From Methylophaga sp. (GTDB taxonomy: Bacteria > Pseudomonadota > Gammaproteobacteria > Nitrosococcales > Methylophagaceae), in the NCBI GenBank assembly GCA_002733505.1, contig NVVW01000005.1, positions 74,978 to 107,657 of the forward strand: a stretch of DNA of 32,680 bases. Direction: 5' to 3'. The notes below the pieces were generated by a model, which ran no database searches, was not told the origin of the DNA, and saw nothing but the letters and a program-made list of their open reading frames with translations. The translations under genes and the position numbers were made by a program. Of the stretch, positions 1-8,039 are shown one piece after another; the stretch's first letter is position 1; the number at the start of each line of letters is the position of its first letter.

Positions 1-1505
1 GTTCCGTAGAATACTAAATCAGACGCAGTTGCTAACGCACCACTCCATGCTGAGAAACGTTCTGGGTTAGACCATACGATCTTACCTACACGTGCATCAA
101 ACGCAATGAAGTTACCTAAGTGGGTACCACCTGGCGCTGGGAACATTTCTAAAGTCGCACCAACATAGGGTTGACCTGAAACGTATTCAACTTCAAATGG
201 TTCATAGTCCATACATACATGGTTTGTTGGAACATAGAATAAACCAGTACGCGGAGAATATGCAACAGGTTGCTGATCTTTAGTACCTAAGGCAGCAGGA
301 CAAATACCTTGGGTATTTACATCTACACCGTTACGTGCTGTTGAGTACTTAGCAACCGTTGCTGGACGACCAGTTTTCATGTCAATATGGGTAGCCCAGT
401 TCACCGTTGGATCAAACTTTTCAGCTACTAACAATTCACCACTTACGCGGTCCATTGTATAAGCAAAACCGTTACGATCGAAATGCACTAACGTTTTACG
501 CATTTTACCTTTTACTTTTTGGTCTACTAATGGAACTTCATTGATACCATCATAATCCCACTCATCGAATGGCGTCATTTGGTATACCCATTTAGCCATA
601 CCCGTATCTAAATCACGACCGAATAAAGACATTGACCACTTGTTGTCACCCGGACGTTGAGAAGGGTTCCAAGTAGATGGGTTACCAGTACCATAGTAGA
701 ACATATTTAGGTCTGGATCATAAGAATACCAACCCCATGTTGTACCACCACCGATTTTCCATTGATCGCCTTTCCAAGATTTCAATGAAGAGTCTTTACC
801 TACTGGTTTTAACATAGACGTTGTTTTATTAGGATCAATACCCATTTCAGCATCAGGACCTGTGCTGTAAACAATCCATTTTTCTGCACCATCTAAGTCA
901 TAAGCTTTGATGTAACCACGTACACCAAACTCACCACCAGAAATACCGACTAGTACTTTATCTTTAAATACATGTGGAGCCGCTGTGCTTGTTGCACCGC
1001 GTTTAGCATCGTCACGTTTGTGATCCCAAACTGGTGCACCGGTATTCATGTCTAAAGCGATTAATACGTTATCAGCTTGTGCTAGGAAGATTTTTCCATC
1101 GCCATAAGCTAAACCACGGTTAACTGTGTCACAACACATAACTGGAACAGTTTCGTCATAGTTTTGTTTTGGCTCATATTTCCATTTGATAGCGCCGTCA
1201 TTGTTTAAGTCTAAAGCAAAAACGATGTTAGGGAACGCAGTGTGTACATACAAAGTACCGTCGATAACAAGAGCGTTACCTTCGTGACCACGTAATACAC
1301 CTGTTGAGAAAGCCCATGCCATTTTCAAATCAGCAACGTTATCTTTGTTGATTTGTGCTAGTTTGCTATAACGTTGGTTGTTATAGTTACCGGCTGCAGA
1401 CACCCAGTTGTTTTCGTTTTCTTGCATTAATGCAATTTCATCAGCTACTGCTACACCAGACACAGCGACAGACATCATTACAATTGATAATGTTTTCAGC
1501 TTCAT
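1..1505 (-). CDS. xoxF: Lanthanide-dependent PQQ methanol dehydrogenase XoxF, C-terminus cut by window edge
   Basis: Periplasmic quinoprotein that oxidises methanol (and possibly formaldehyde) and passes electrons to a c-type cytochrome. About 501 of an expected roughly 600 residues are present; the rest lies left of the window. The start ATG at 1505 follows a strong GAGGAA ribosome site and opens a signal peptide ending AVA-DE. The vicinal disulfide pair typical of PQQ alcohol dehydrogenases is C124-C125 ([11 protein letters not shown]). The catalytic segment reads [11 protein letters not shown]317 is the catalytic Asp and D319 two residues on is the extra Asp that separates lanthanide-type XoxF from calcium-type MxaF, which has Ala there. 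A repeated beta-propeller Trp-docking pattern is visible along the chain. The cytochrome (xoxG) and xoxJ partners are not in this window and may lie beyond the edge. Family call is firm; the lanthanide preference rests on the D319 signature. Confidence 0.96.
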   Translation of the reverse strand, partial: MKLKTLSIVMMSVAVSGVAVADEIALMQENENNWVSAAGNYNNQRYSKLAQINKDNVADLKMAWAFSTGVLRGHEGNALVIDGTLYVHTAFPNIVFALDLNNDGAIKWKYEPKQNYDETVPVMCCDTVNRGLAYGDGKIFLAQADNVLIALDMNTGAPVWDHKRDDAKRGATSTAAPHVFKDKVLVGISGGEFGVRGYIKAYDLDGAEKWIVYSTGPDAEMGIDPNKTTSMLKPVGKDSSLKSWKGDQWKIGGGTTWGWYSYDPDLNMFYYGTGNPSTWNPSQRPGDNKWSMSLFGRDLDTGMAKWVYQMTPFDEWDYDGINEVPLVDQKVKGKMRKTLVHFDRNGFAYTMDRVSGELLVAEKFDPTVNWATHIDMKTGRPATVAKYSTARNGVDVNTQGICPAALGTKDQQPVAYSPRTGLFYVPTNHVCMDYEPFEVEYVSGQPYVGATLEMFPAPGGTHLGNFIAFDARVGKIVWSNPERFSAWSGALATASDLVFYG

Positions 1506-1579
1506 AAAGTTTTCCTCTATTGCTTTTAATTATAATTTAAGACACAATTTGTTCCTCTTAGGAACTCATGCGTCTGCAA

Positions 1580-1608
1580 ACATTAATCCCACTAAATTTA
1601 ATAGTCAA
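1580..1608 (-). promoter_or_regulatory. Candidate xoxF promoter
   Basis: On the minus strand TTGACT (1603-1608) lies 17 bases before TAATGT (1580-1585), about 75 bases upstream of the xoxF ATG. The -35 is near consensus and the -10 is weak, which would suit an activated promoter. The 209-base gap between gltX and xoxF also holds a small GTTCC/GGAAC hairpin (1551-1565) inside the presumed leader. Inference from motif and spacing only. Confidence 0.35.
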
Positions 1609-1649
1609 GCATCTTCCCCATTTTTTTTAAGAGATTTTCCTTATTATTT

Positions 1650-1667
1650 TCGGGAAGTTTTTCCCGA
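1650..1667. promoter_or_regulatory. Perfect inverted repeat upstream of xoxF
   Basis: TCGGGAA-gttt-TTCCCGA forms a 7-bp perfect inverted repeat 40-60 bases upstream of the candidate xoxF -35 and about 50 bases downstream of the gltX stop. No U-run follows on the minus strand, so an operator for xoxF regulation is as likely as a gltX terminator or processing hairpin. Confidence 0.4.
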
Positions 1668-1714
1668 GGTCGTAACTGGCTGAAAATAAAGAGATAATAT
1701 TCTTGACCTAGATC

Positions 1715-3118
1715 TCACTTTTGATCGTTGATCCATATTGTCGCCGACCTGATCGCGGCCAATGTGCGCTCAGATCCCAATAATTCAAGCGTCACATCGA
1801 GAGGTGGTGACATAGTATTACCCGTGATGGCTACGCGAATAGGTTGTGCCACTTTACCCATGCCAATCTCCCTGGCTACTGAGCATTTTTTTATATGGCT
1901 ATGAATAGCTTCGGCCTGCCACTCAGGCAAGCTGGATAGACGTTGATACATATCTTCTAATATTTCTGCACTGGCAGGCGTAAGATTCTTTCTGGCTGCT
2001 TTTTCATCATATTCAGTTACTTCTCTATAGAAGAACTGACTGTTGTTCGCCATTTCAACCAGCGTCTTTGCTCGCTCTTGTTGTAACTCAACAACCTCGC
2101 TTAAACTTGGCCCATTGGCAGGATCAATACCTAATTTCCCCATATGCCAACTTAAATGATGCGCAATATGTTCTGCTGAACTTGTTTTAATATAGTGTTG
2201 GTTTAACCACAATAGCTTGTCGCTATTAAATGCTGAAGCTGATTTATTTACATCGGTAATGTCAAAGAGAGCAATCATTTCATCAATAGAGAATATTTCC
2301 TGATCACCATGTGACCAACCCAATCTTACTAAATAGTTTAATAAGGCTTCGGGCAAAAACCCGTCATCACGGTAACTCATTACACTCACTGCACCATGGC
2401 GTTTTGAAAGACGCGCACCATCATCACCCAAAATCATCGGTAAATGAGCAAACACGGGAACATCAGCACCCAATGCTTTAAAAATATTAATTTGTCTCGG
2501 TGAGTTATTTAAATGATCATCACCGCGAATAACGTGTGTTAACCCCATATCTAAGTCATCAACCACCACTGTTAAATTATAAGTAGGTGTGCCATCAGGT
2601 CGTGCAATAATTAAATCATCTAACTCACTATTTTGAAATTCAACATTGCCTTTAATGGCATCATCAACAACCACACTGCCTTCTATGGGGTTTTTGAAGC
2701 GAATAACAGGAAGAACTCCCGCTTTTACTGCTGGTGCATGGCGACATTTTCCGTTATAGCGTGGTTTTTCTTTATTAGCACGTTGTTGCTCTCTCAGCGC
2801 ATCTAGCTCTTCTTTTGAGCAATAGCAATAATAGGCATCACCCTGCTCTAGTAGCTGCGCAATAATTTCTTTATAACGGTCAAAACGTTGGGTTTGGTAA
2901 AAAGGCCCTTCATCATAGTCTAAACCCAACCATGCCATGCCTTCTAAAATAGCATTCACTGATTCTTGGGTGGAGCGTTCTAGATCGGTATCTTCAATAC
3001 GCAAAATAAATTGGCCGCCATGCTTGCGCGCATAAAGCCATGAAAACAGTGCTGTTCTAGCTCCTCCAACATGTAAATAACCTGTCGGGCTAGGTGCAAA
3101 TCGAGTACGGATTGTCAT
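1715..3118 (-). CDS. gltX: Glutamyl-tRNA synthetase
   Basis: Class I aminoacyl-tRNA synthetase that charges tRNA-Glu in the cytoplasm. At 467 residues it has the usual bacterial length. The N-terminal Rossmann fold opens with the [12 protein letters not shown] segment, whose HVGG is the HIGH-type ATP site (residues 15-18). The KMSKS equivalent reads LSKRHGAV near residue 240. A Cys-rich insert (CYC..., near residues 97-99) followed by the KCRH segment fits the zinc-binding region of many bacterial GluRS. The C-terminal half is the helical anticodon-binding domain. It is transcribed toward xoxF with a 209-base gap, and diverges from the metallo-hydrolase gene across about 80 bases. Ordinary housekeeping gene; nothing odd seen. 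Confidence 0.97.
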   Translation of the reverse strand: MTIRTRFAPSPTGYLHVGGARTALFSWLYARKHGGQFILRIEDTDLERSTQESVNAILEGMAWLGLDYDEGPFYQTQRFDRYKEIIAQLLEQGDAYYCYCSKEELDALREQQRANKEKPRYNGKCRHAPAVKAGVLPVIRFKNPIEGSVVVDDAIKGNVEFQNSELDDLIIARPDGTPTYNLTVVVDDLDMGLTHVIRGDDHLNNSPRQINIFKALGADVPVFAHLPMILGDDGARLSKRHGAVSVMSYRDDGFLPEALLNYLVRLGWSHGDQEIFSIDEMIALFDITDVNKSASAFNSDKLLWLNQHYIKTSSAEHIAHHLSWHMGKLGIDPANGPSLSEVVELQQERAKTLVEMANNSQFFYREVTEYDEKAARKNLTPASAEILEDMYQRLSSLPEWQAEAIHSHIKKCSVAREIGMGKVAQPIRVAITGNTMSPPLDVTLELLGSERTLAAIRSATIWINDQK

Positions 3119-3198
3119 ATTTTAGTCTCTGTAAACTGGATCTTTAATTGAAATATGCGTTATTGTATCAGCAAGTAAGCTATATAAAAGGTATCAAT

Positions 3199-4149
3199 AT
3201 GCATAGAATTTTACTTTCCTTATCTGCTTTGCTTTTATCGTTACTCATCACTAGTTGTAATAGTGAGAGCAACGATGAGAGCAATAACAACTACCCAATC
3301 AAAAAAGTAACGGAAGGCATTTATTACCATCAAGGTGTTCATCAAGATCCGTCTGAGCAAAATATCGGTGCGGTAGCTAATGTTGGTTTTATCATTGGTG
3401 AACGCTGTGTCGCTGTGATTGATAGTGGTGGTAGCTATTTAGAGGGCACATACCTACGCCAAGCCATTAAAGTGAAAACAGATTTACCGGTCTGTTATGT
3501 GATTAATACCCATGTTCATCCAGACCATATTTTTGGTAATGCTGCTTTTAAAGAGGATAGTCCAGAATTTGTAGGTCATGAAAAATTGCCTGCCGCAATG
3601 GCGGCTCGCCAAGATTTTTTTGCCCGAGTATTTAAAGAAACATTAGGTGCCGCTTATGAAGGAACAGAGTTTATTTCTGCAACACGCACTGTTTCAGTAG
3701 ATAAGCCCGTAACACTTAATTTAGGTAACAGACTCTTAACTGTCACGGCTTATACAACCTCGCATACCGATCATGACATAACAGTATTGGATAATAAAAC
3801 CAAAACATTATGGACTGGAGACTTATTATTTATGGAACGTATTCCTGTGTTAGATGGCAGTCTTAGTGGGTGGTTGTCTACAATGGAACAATTAAAAACA
3901 TTAGACTTAAACTATGTCGTTCCTGGGCACGGCACCGCCAGCAGTGATCTTTGGCAGCAAGGTTTTGAAAACCAAATTCGCTATTTCACAACCTTGCGCG
4001 ATGAAATTCGCGTTATCATTAATGATATGGGCACAATTGATGAAGCATCACAGCAAGTAGGAATAACCGAGCAAAACAGTTGGGAACTTTTCCCGCAGTA
4101 TCACCGTCGTAATGTTACCGCCTCATTCGTACAGCTTGAATGGGAATAA
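3199..4149 (+). CDS. MBL-fold metallo-hydrolase lipoprotein, quinoprotein relay type
   Basis: Exported zinc-dependent hydrolase of the metallo-beta-lactamase fold (316 residues). The ATG at 3199 is preferred to an upstream in-frame ATG at 3148 because AAAAGG precedes it and it directly opens a lipoprotein signal with lipobox ITSC (Cys at residue 20). The metal-binding motif THVHPDH supplies H105, H107, D109 and H110; a further His lies in TSHTDHD, Asp in GDLLF and His in PGHG. It sits 32 bases before the SoxYZ-like gene and beside xoxF. This is the arrangement known for 'quinoprotein relay system zinc metallohydrolase' proteins, whose substrate is unknown. The fold and metal site are read from sequence; the role in quinoprotein function is family-context inference. 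Confidence 0.85.
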   Translation: MHRILLSLSALLLSLLITSCNSESNDESNNNYPIKKVTEGIYYHQGVHQDPSEQNIGAVANVGFIIGERCVAVIDSGGSYLEGTYLRQAIKVKTDLPVCYVINTHVHPDHIFGNAAFKEDSPEFVGHEKLPAAMAARQDFFARVFKETLGAAYEGTEFISATRTVSVDKPVTLNLGNRLLTVTAYTTSHTDHDITVLDNKTKTLWTGDLLFMERIPVLDGSLSGWLSTMEQLKTLDLNYVVPGHGTASSDLWQQGFENQIRYFTTLRDEIRVIINDMGTIDEASQQVGITEQNSWELFPQYHRRNVTASFVQLEWE

Positions 4150-4181
4150 AAGAATAATTAATTTAAAAGTGGAGAGAGATT

Positions 4182-4988
4182 ATGTTTAATCGTATTATAA
4201 GTCTGTTAGCGGCCTGCTTGGCATTAGCCTTTATTACTGCGCCCGCTAGTGCGGCGACACCTACAGAACCTTTATGGCCAACATTAAAATATCTCTATTT
4301 TGGTGATAAAGCGGATTCAATTCGTGAGGATGCAACTGACTTATTGGTTCTTGAAGCACCAAAACGTGCTGAAGATGCGGCCATTGTGCCCATGACGATT
4401 AAATCATTAGTGCCGCAAACTGCGGATAAATATATTAAGAATATTCATTTTATTATTGATAACAATCCTGAACCCTATTCTGCTAATTTTCATTTATCAG
4501 CTGATTTAGGTCTCGTTGACATTACAACGCGTATGCGTATTGATCAATACACCTATGTGCGCGTCATTGCTGAAATGAATGATGGTTCGTTACATATGGT
4601 TTCTCGTTTTGTAAAAGCATCCGGTGGCTGTAGTGCCCCAGCAGGCAAAGATGCCGCTGCCGCATTAGCACGCTTAGGAAAAATGCAAATCCGTATGCGT
4701 ACACCTACTATAGGTGAACCTGTTACTGCTCAAGTTATTGTCAGCCATCCTAACTATAACGGCTTGCAATATGATCAAGAAACACGTCGCTATATACGTG
4801 AACACCGTGTCACTAACATAGCGATCAGTTATAACGATAAACCTTTGATTTCTGTTGATACGGGTATTTCTGTAAGTGAAGATCCTAGCATTCGTTTTAC
4901 ATTCACACCTACTGAAGCAGGTGTATTAAAAGCAGATGTAAAAGACTCTAAAGATCAACACTTCACTCAACAGAAAGAAATCATGTAA
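4182..4988 (+). CDS. Quinoprotein dehydrogenase-associated SoxYZ-like fused carrier protein
   Basis: Periplasmic carrier of 268 residues with a signal peptide (cleavage near ASA-ATP, residues 22-25). The N-terminal part (about 30-155) resembles SoxY and ends in a flexible segment SGGCSAPAG with a single Cys, C150. This is equivalent to the swinging-arm GGCGG Cys of SoxY, on which sulfur intermediates are carried. The C-terminal part (about 165-268) resembles SoxZ, so the two subunits that are separate in thiosulfate oxidation are fused here. No other sox genes are near. Instead it follows the MBL-fold lipoprotein and lies near xoxF, as in the fused SoxYZ-like family linked to quinoprotein dehydrogenases. 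GGAGAGAG precedes the start. What is carried on C150 is unknown. Confidence 0.85.
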   Translation: MFNRIISLLAACLALAFITAPASAATPTEPLWPTLKYLYFGDKADSIREDATDLLVLEAPKRAEDAAIVPMTIKSLVPQTADKYIKNIHFIIDNNPEPYSANFHLSADLGLVDITTRMRIDQYTYVRVIAEMNDGSLHMVSRFVKASGGCSAPAGKDAAAALARLGKMQIRMRTPTIGEPVTAQVIVSHPNYNGLQYDQETRRYIREHRVTNIAISYNDKPLISVDTGISVSEDPSIRFTFTPTEAGVLKADVKDSKDQHFTQQKEIM

Positions 4989-5014
4989 TTTCTATTTTTA
5001 AATAAAGCATGATC

Positions 5015-5073
5015 AAAAAAGGCCGCATCTAATTTTATACCCAAATTACTTGAATATAGATACGGCCTTTTTT
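5015..5073. terminator. Bidirectional terminator between convergent genes
   Basis: A 17-base stem, AAAAAAGGCCGCATCTA (5015-5031) with TAGATACGGCCTTTTTT (5057-5073), pairs throughout with one G-U. It is flanked by A-run and T-run, so it can act on both strands. It separates the SoxYZ-like gene from the convergent small exported protein. The 25-base loop contains TACCCAAATTACTTG, which recurs at 27426. Confidence 0.85.
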
Positions 5074-5094
5074 ATATTGTAGTGTTCTTTTTAA

Positions 5095-5451
5095 TTATCT
5101 TCTAATTTTACATGTTTCATAGGCTGCTATCTGTTTTTCCTGAAATGAGCCAATACCGCTACGCACACTTTTATCATCTCTAAACCCAGCACCACGATCC
5201 CCTGACATATTTCTCAACTTGAAACCCGTGCTCGCTTCTGCAAATTCAACCCGTGTAAAATCTTTAGATAACTCATCAATAACACAAGAACATTTATACG
5301 TTGCTTCATAAATGTTCATTTTGCCATTATTTAATTCAACACATTGCTGCACGTATTGCACAGTAGTAACCGTTAAAAAACCATTTGCCGTACCGATTGT
5401 TGGTAATGTCATCATGCCTGCAATTATCAGTGAAATACTAGTTTTTTTCAT
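5095..5451 (-). CDS. Small exported protein with four cysteines, function unknown
   Basis: 118 residues beginning with a signal peptide (MKKTSISLIIAGMMTLPTIG, cleavage probably near residue 23), so the mature protein of about 95 residues should be periplasmic. Four cysteines occur at C37, C54, C56 and C114. The CSC pair followed by C114 would allow two disulfides or a metal or haem-free redox site; no CxxCH haem motif is present. A Gly/Arg-rich central stretch (NMSGDRGAGFRDD, 81-93) looks conserved in character. It converges on the SoxYZ-like carrier across a shared terminator, and the neighbourhood suggests a link to periplasmic C1 oxidation, but that is inference. I do not recognise the family by name. 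Confidence 0.75.
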   Translation of the reverse strand: MKKTSISLIIAGMMTLPTIGTANGFLTVTTVQYVQQCVELNNGKMNIYEATYKCSCVIDELSKDFTRVEFAEASTGFKLRNMSGDRGAGFRDDKSVRSGIGSFQEKQIAAYETCKIRR

Positions 5452-5591
5452 TCCTCACTCCTAAATTATTCCTAAATACGATAGAATCTATAGACCTTCC
5501 ATTCAGTGAATAGTTCCTAGTCTCGTTTGGCATAATACCTGATCTTTGCTCCTTCGTGTGCAGTTAGCTCTGCTTAATTTCAGAATGTTTC

Positions 5592-5797
5592 ATACCCGTG
5601 GTCATTGGAATTGTATATTTTCAGGGCTAAGATAGAAAGTCAGAGCAAGGCGCAATGTGCGGACAATGACTAGTCCTTGTCAAACATTGTAAAGCTTCCG
5701 CTCCTGCTCACGCCCCTTACCTACATCCATGTAGGCAACGCAGTGCTGACTTTCTAGCCTTAGATCTGAATTCTGCAATTCCAATGACCACGGGTAT
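5592..5797. repeat. MITE-like element with long terminal inverted repeats (type 1)
   Basis: About 206 bases bounded by ATACCCGTGGTCATTGGAAT (5592-5611) and its reverse complement (5778-5797); the match continues to 5613/5776. The repeat goes on imperfectly inward to the GAAAGTCAG/CTGACTTTC arms (5635-5643 and 5747-5755). No ORF or transposase inside. It lies in the 451-base gap between the small exported protein and mtdA. The rest of that gap is A/T-rich sequence, presumably holding the mtdA promoter. Confidence 0.8.
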
Positions 5798-5902
5798 ATA
5801 ATTTTAATTGTGAAGTATTAGTTTTCCTGTCCGATATAAGTTCATGTAGAATCATTTTTTACAAATAACAAACTTCTGGAAAGAATTTAGGAATATAACC
5901 AC

Positions 5903-6763
5903 ATGAAAAAATTATTACTTCATCTTGATACCGATCCCGTACCGAGTGCATTTGACCAAGCCGTTGTTTATGATGCCGGTGTTGATAATATCATAGCCTA
6001 CGGGGGTATAACACGAGATAACGTTACACCTCATATTCATGGCATGATCTTTACTCGAGGTGGTAAGAATTTAAAGAATAGTGCCATTTTTATTGGCGGC
6101 TCTAATGTGGCTGCCAGCGAACTAGTGGGTAAAGCGGTTAAAAAAGCCTTTTTTGGGCCTGTTAGTGTTTCTGTTATGCTTGATCCAAATGGCTCAAATA
6201 CGACGGCTGCATCTGTCGCTCGTAAAGTAATGAGTGATTATGATATCACTGGTAAGAAAGTCGTTATTGTCGGTGCCGGACCTGTTGGTCAACGCTCTGC
6301 TCTTTATTTCCTAAAAGAGGGTGCAGGCGAAGTTACTATCACTTCTCGTAGCATGGCTCGAGCAAAAGCTATCACCGAACAAATGAAAGAAGATTATGGT
6401 GTTGACGTGACGCCAGGAGAAAGTCGTAGCGATGAAGCGGTTGCTGATTTAATAAAAGGTGCGCACGTTGCTATTGCCTGCGGCCCCGCCGGCGTCTGTA
6501 TCTTACCTAAATTAGCATGGCAGAATAATGAAACGCTTGAAATTGTTGCTGATGTTAATGCGGTGCCACCGATGGGTGTTGAAGGTCTAGAAGTTATGGA
6601 TAATGGCACTGAAAAAGATGGGCTTCGTTTCTATGGCGCTATTGCTATTGGTAACTATAAAATGAAAGTACACCATGCAGCTATTAGTGCTCTTTTCGAG
6701 AGCAATGACCAATTCCTAGATGAAACAACCATCTACGATATCGCTTGCAAAATAGCTACTTAA
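5903..6763 (+). CDS. mtdA: NADP-dependent methylene-H4MPT/methylene-H4F dehydrogenase MtdA
   Basis: Cytoplasmic enzyme that interconverts methylene- and methenyl-tetrahydromethanopterin/tetrahydrofolate with NADP. It is 286 residues, close to the 288 of Methylobacterium MtdA. The opening KKLLLHLDTDPVPSAFD, the IFTRGGK segment, the FFGPVSVSVMLDPNGSNTTA segment and EIVADVNAVPPMG match MtdA rather than MtdB. The nucleotide-binding loop reads VVIVGAGPVGQRSA (about residues 119-132). AGGA precedes the ATG. It heads a same-strand run mtdA, RFAP synthase, mtdB, ATP-grasp. The TAA stop is formed by the first bases of a MITE-like element (6760-6949), so the present C-terminus (CKIAT) may differ by a few residues from the ancestral one. 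The partner cyclohydrolase gene fch is not seen. Confidence 0.93.
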   Translation: MKKLLLHLDTDPVPSAFDQAVVYDAGVDNIIAYGGITRDNVTPHIHGMIFTRGGKNLKNSAIFIGGSNVAASELVGKAVKKAFFGPVSVSVMLDPNGSNTTAASVARKVMSDYDITGKKVVIVGAGPVGQRSALYFLKEGAGEVTITSRSMARAKAITEQMKEDYGVDVTPGESRSDEAVADLIKGAHVAIACGPAGVCILPKLAWQNNETLEIVADVNAVPPMGVEGLEVMDNGTEKDGLRFYGAIAIGNYKMKVHHAAISALFESNDQFLDETTIYDIACKIAT

Positions 6764-6949
6764 GGAAGCTCTGAACAAGTCATGAACTCACATCACACGC
6801 CCAAAATATCCAGTTTCTGCGTTAAAAAACTTCGCAATAGCGCGCTATTACCTGCGTTTTTCGCCCCCGTATCAAGTACGGGGCAGGCTTTGAAACTGAA
6901 CATTTTTGACGCAAGTTATTTTGTCCAGACTTGTTCAGACGCTCCTTAA
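6760..6949 (+). repeat. MITE-like element copy A (type 2)
   Basis: 190 bases with 22-base imperfect terminal inverted repeats: TTAAGGAAGCTCTGAACAAG starts at 6760 and CTTGTTCAGACGCTCCTTAA ends at 6949. A related copy in opposite orientation lies at 32190-32376; both share internal blocks such as CACGCCCAAAATATCCAGTT and TTTCTGCGTTAAA. Copy A has an extra segment around a short CCCCGTA/TACGGGG palindrome (6866-6884). Both copies begin and end with TTAA, which could be target duplication or part of the repeat. The element fills the mtdA to RFAP synthase gap and carries no ORF. Confidence 0.88.
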
Positions 6950-6954
6950 CATAA

Positions 6955-7977
6955 GTGGTATCTCATAACGCTGCGGCCGCTAACACAGAAACTAAAGTTC
7001 GTGTTAGTGCGCCTGCACGATTGCATCTAGGTTTTCTAGACCTCAATGGTGGTGCGGGTAGAAAATTTGGCAGTATTGGGCTAGCCATTAATAGTCATCA
7101 GGTTATTATCGAAATACAATTAGCCAATAAGACCTCAGTTGCGGGTGTTAACACATCACCATCAATGGTCGATCGTATCCACGGTCTATTAGAAAAATTC
7201 TATAGCTCGCTCGGAAAGCTTATCCCCGCAGAACATCGTGCCGTCTCTGTTACATTAATCGACGTTATTCCTTCACATGCAGGATTAGGTTCCGGCACTC
7301 AGCTTGCCCTTGCACTCGGCACAGCATTATGTCGATTACACAATATCACCACCACCACTCATGACATTGCCCAGCAATTAAGTCGTGGTGCGCGCTCTGG
7401 AATTGGTATTGCGACATTTGATCATGGTGGCTTTATCGTTGATGGTGGATTAAGTGAAAATTCAACTATTCCACCATTATTAGTACATTGTAAGCCTCCC
7501 CAATCGTGGCGCATTGTTCTCATTATGGATCAAAATAGTCAAGGTATTCATGGCGAGCAAGAGCTGCTCGCATTTACCGATTTACCTGCATTTCCGATAG
7601 CTGATTCACATGCAATCTGTCATCACGTTCTAATGCAACTACTGCCAGCTATAACAGAACAAGAAATCATTCCGTTTGGTCAGGCAATTACCGAGATTCA
7701 ATCATTGATCGGTGATCATTTTGCGCCCGCGCAAGGTGGCCGTTACGCCAGCCAGCAGGTAGCATCCTTATTAGAATATGCGCAAAAATTAGGTCATACG
7801 GGTATTGCTCAAAGCTCTTGGGGGCCAACGGCTTGCATCTTTGTAGAAAGTGATGAAGCTGCACAAAAATTGGTATCCCAGCTATCTAAGCACATTAAGC
7901 AACAAACGCCGGACCATCATGGGCTTTCGCTTATAATAACTCAAGCGAATGAAAATGGTGCCGATATTGTCGTATGA
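6955..7977 (+). CDS. mptG: Beta-ribofuranosylaminobenzene 5'-phosphate (RFAP) synthase
   Basis: Catalyses the first committed step of methanopterin biosynthesis: condensation of p-aminobenzoate with PRPP, releasing CO2 and pyrophosphate. It belongs to the GHMP-kinase fold superfamily. At 340 residues it shows VSAPARLHLGFLDLNG near the N-terminus (17-32) and the glycine-rich loop IPSHAGLGSG (105-114), both typical of RFAP synthase. The only plausible start is GTG at 6955, six bases beyond the MITE-like element and without a good ribosome site. The element has therefore probably replaced the native leader, or the true start was lost upstream. Neighbours mtdA and mtdB use the cofactor made by this pathway. 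Confidence 0.9.
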   Translation: MVSHNAAAANTETKVRVSAPARLHLGFLDLNGGAGRKFGSIGLAINSHQVIIEIQLANKTSVAGVNTSPSMVDRIHGLLEKFYSSLGKLIPAEHRAVSVTLIDVIPSHAGLGSGTQLALALGTALCRLHNITTTTHDIAQQLSRGARSGIGIATFDHGGFIVDGGLSENSTIPPLLVHCKPPQSWRIVLIMDQNSQGIHGEQELLAFTDLPAFPIADSHAICHHVLMQLLPAITEQEIIPFGQAITEIQSLIGDHFAPAQGGRYASQQVASLLEYAQKLGHTGIAQSSWGPTACIFVESDEAAQKLVSQLSKHIKQQTPDHHGLSLIITQANENGADIVV

Positions 7978-8039
7978 TGCTATAACACTTCTGATTACTA
8001 TGCATGCCGTCAACTAAATAAATAATAAAAGGAACCACC

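Noticed and set aside
1650..1667. Rho-independent terminator of gltX
   Set aside because: No U-run after the stem on the minus strand; kept as an unassigned inverted repeat.
3148..3198. Upstream ATG extension of the MBL-fold lipoprotein
   Set aside because: It would place 17 residues before a perfect lipoprotein signal and lacks a ribosome site; ATG 3199 has both.
5592..5797. Structured RNA or tRNA-like gene in the gap before mtdA
   Set aside because: The structure is explained by terminal inverted repeats of a MITE-like element; no tRNA arms or known RNA motif were recognised.
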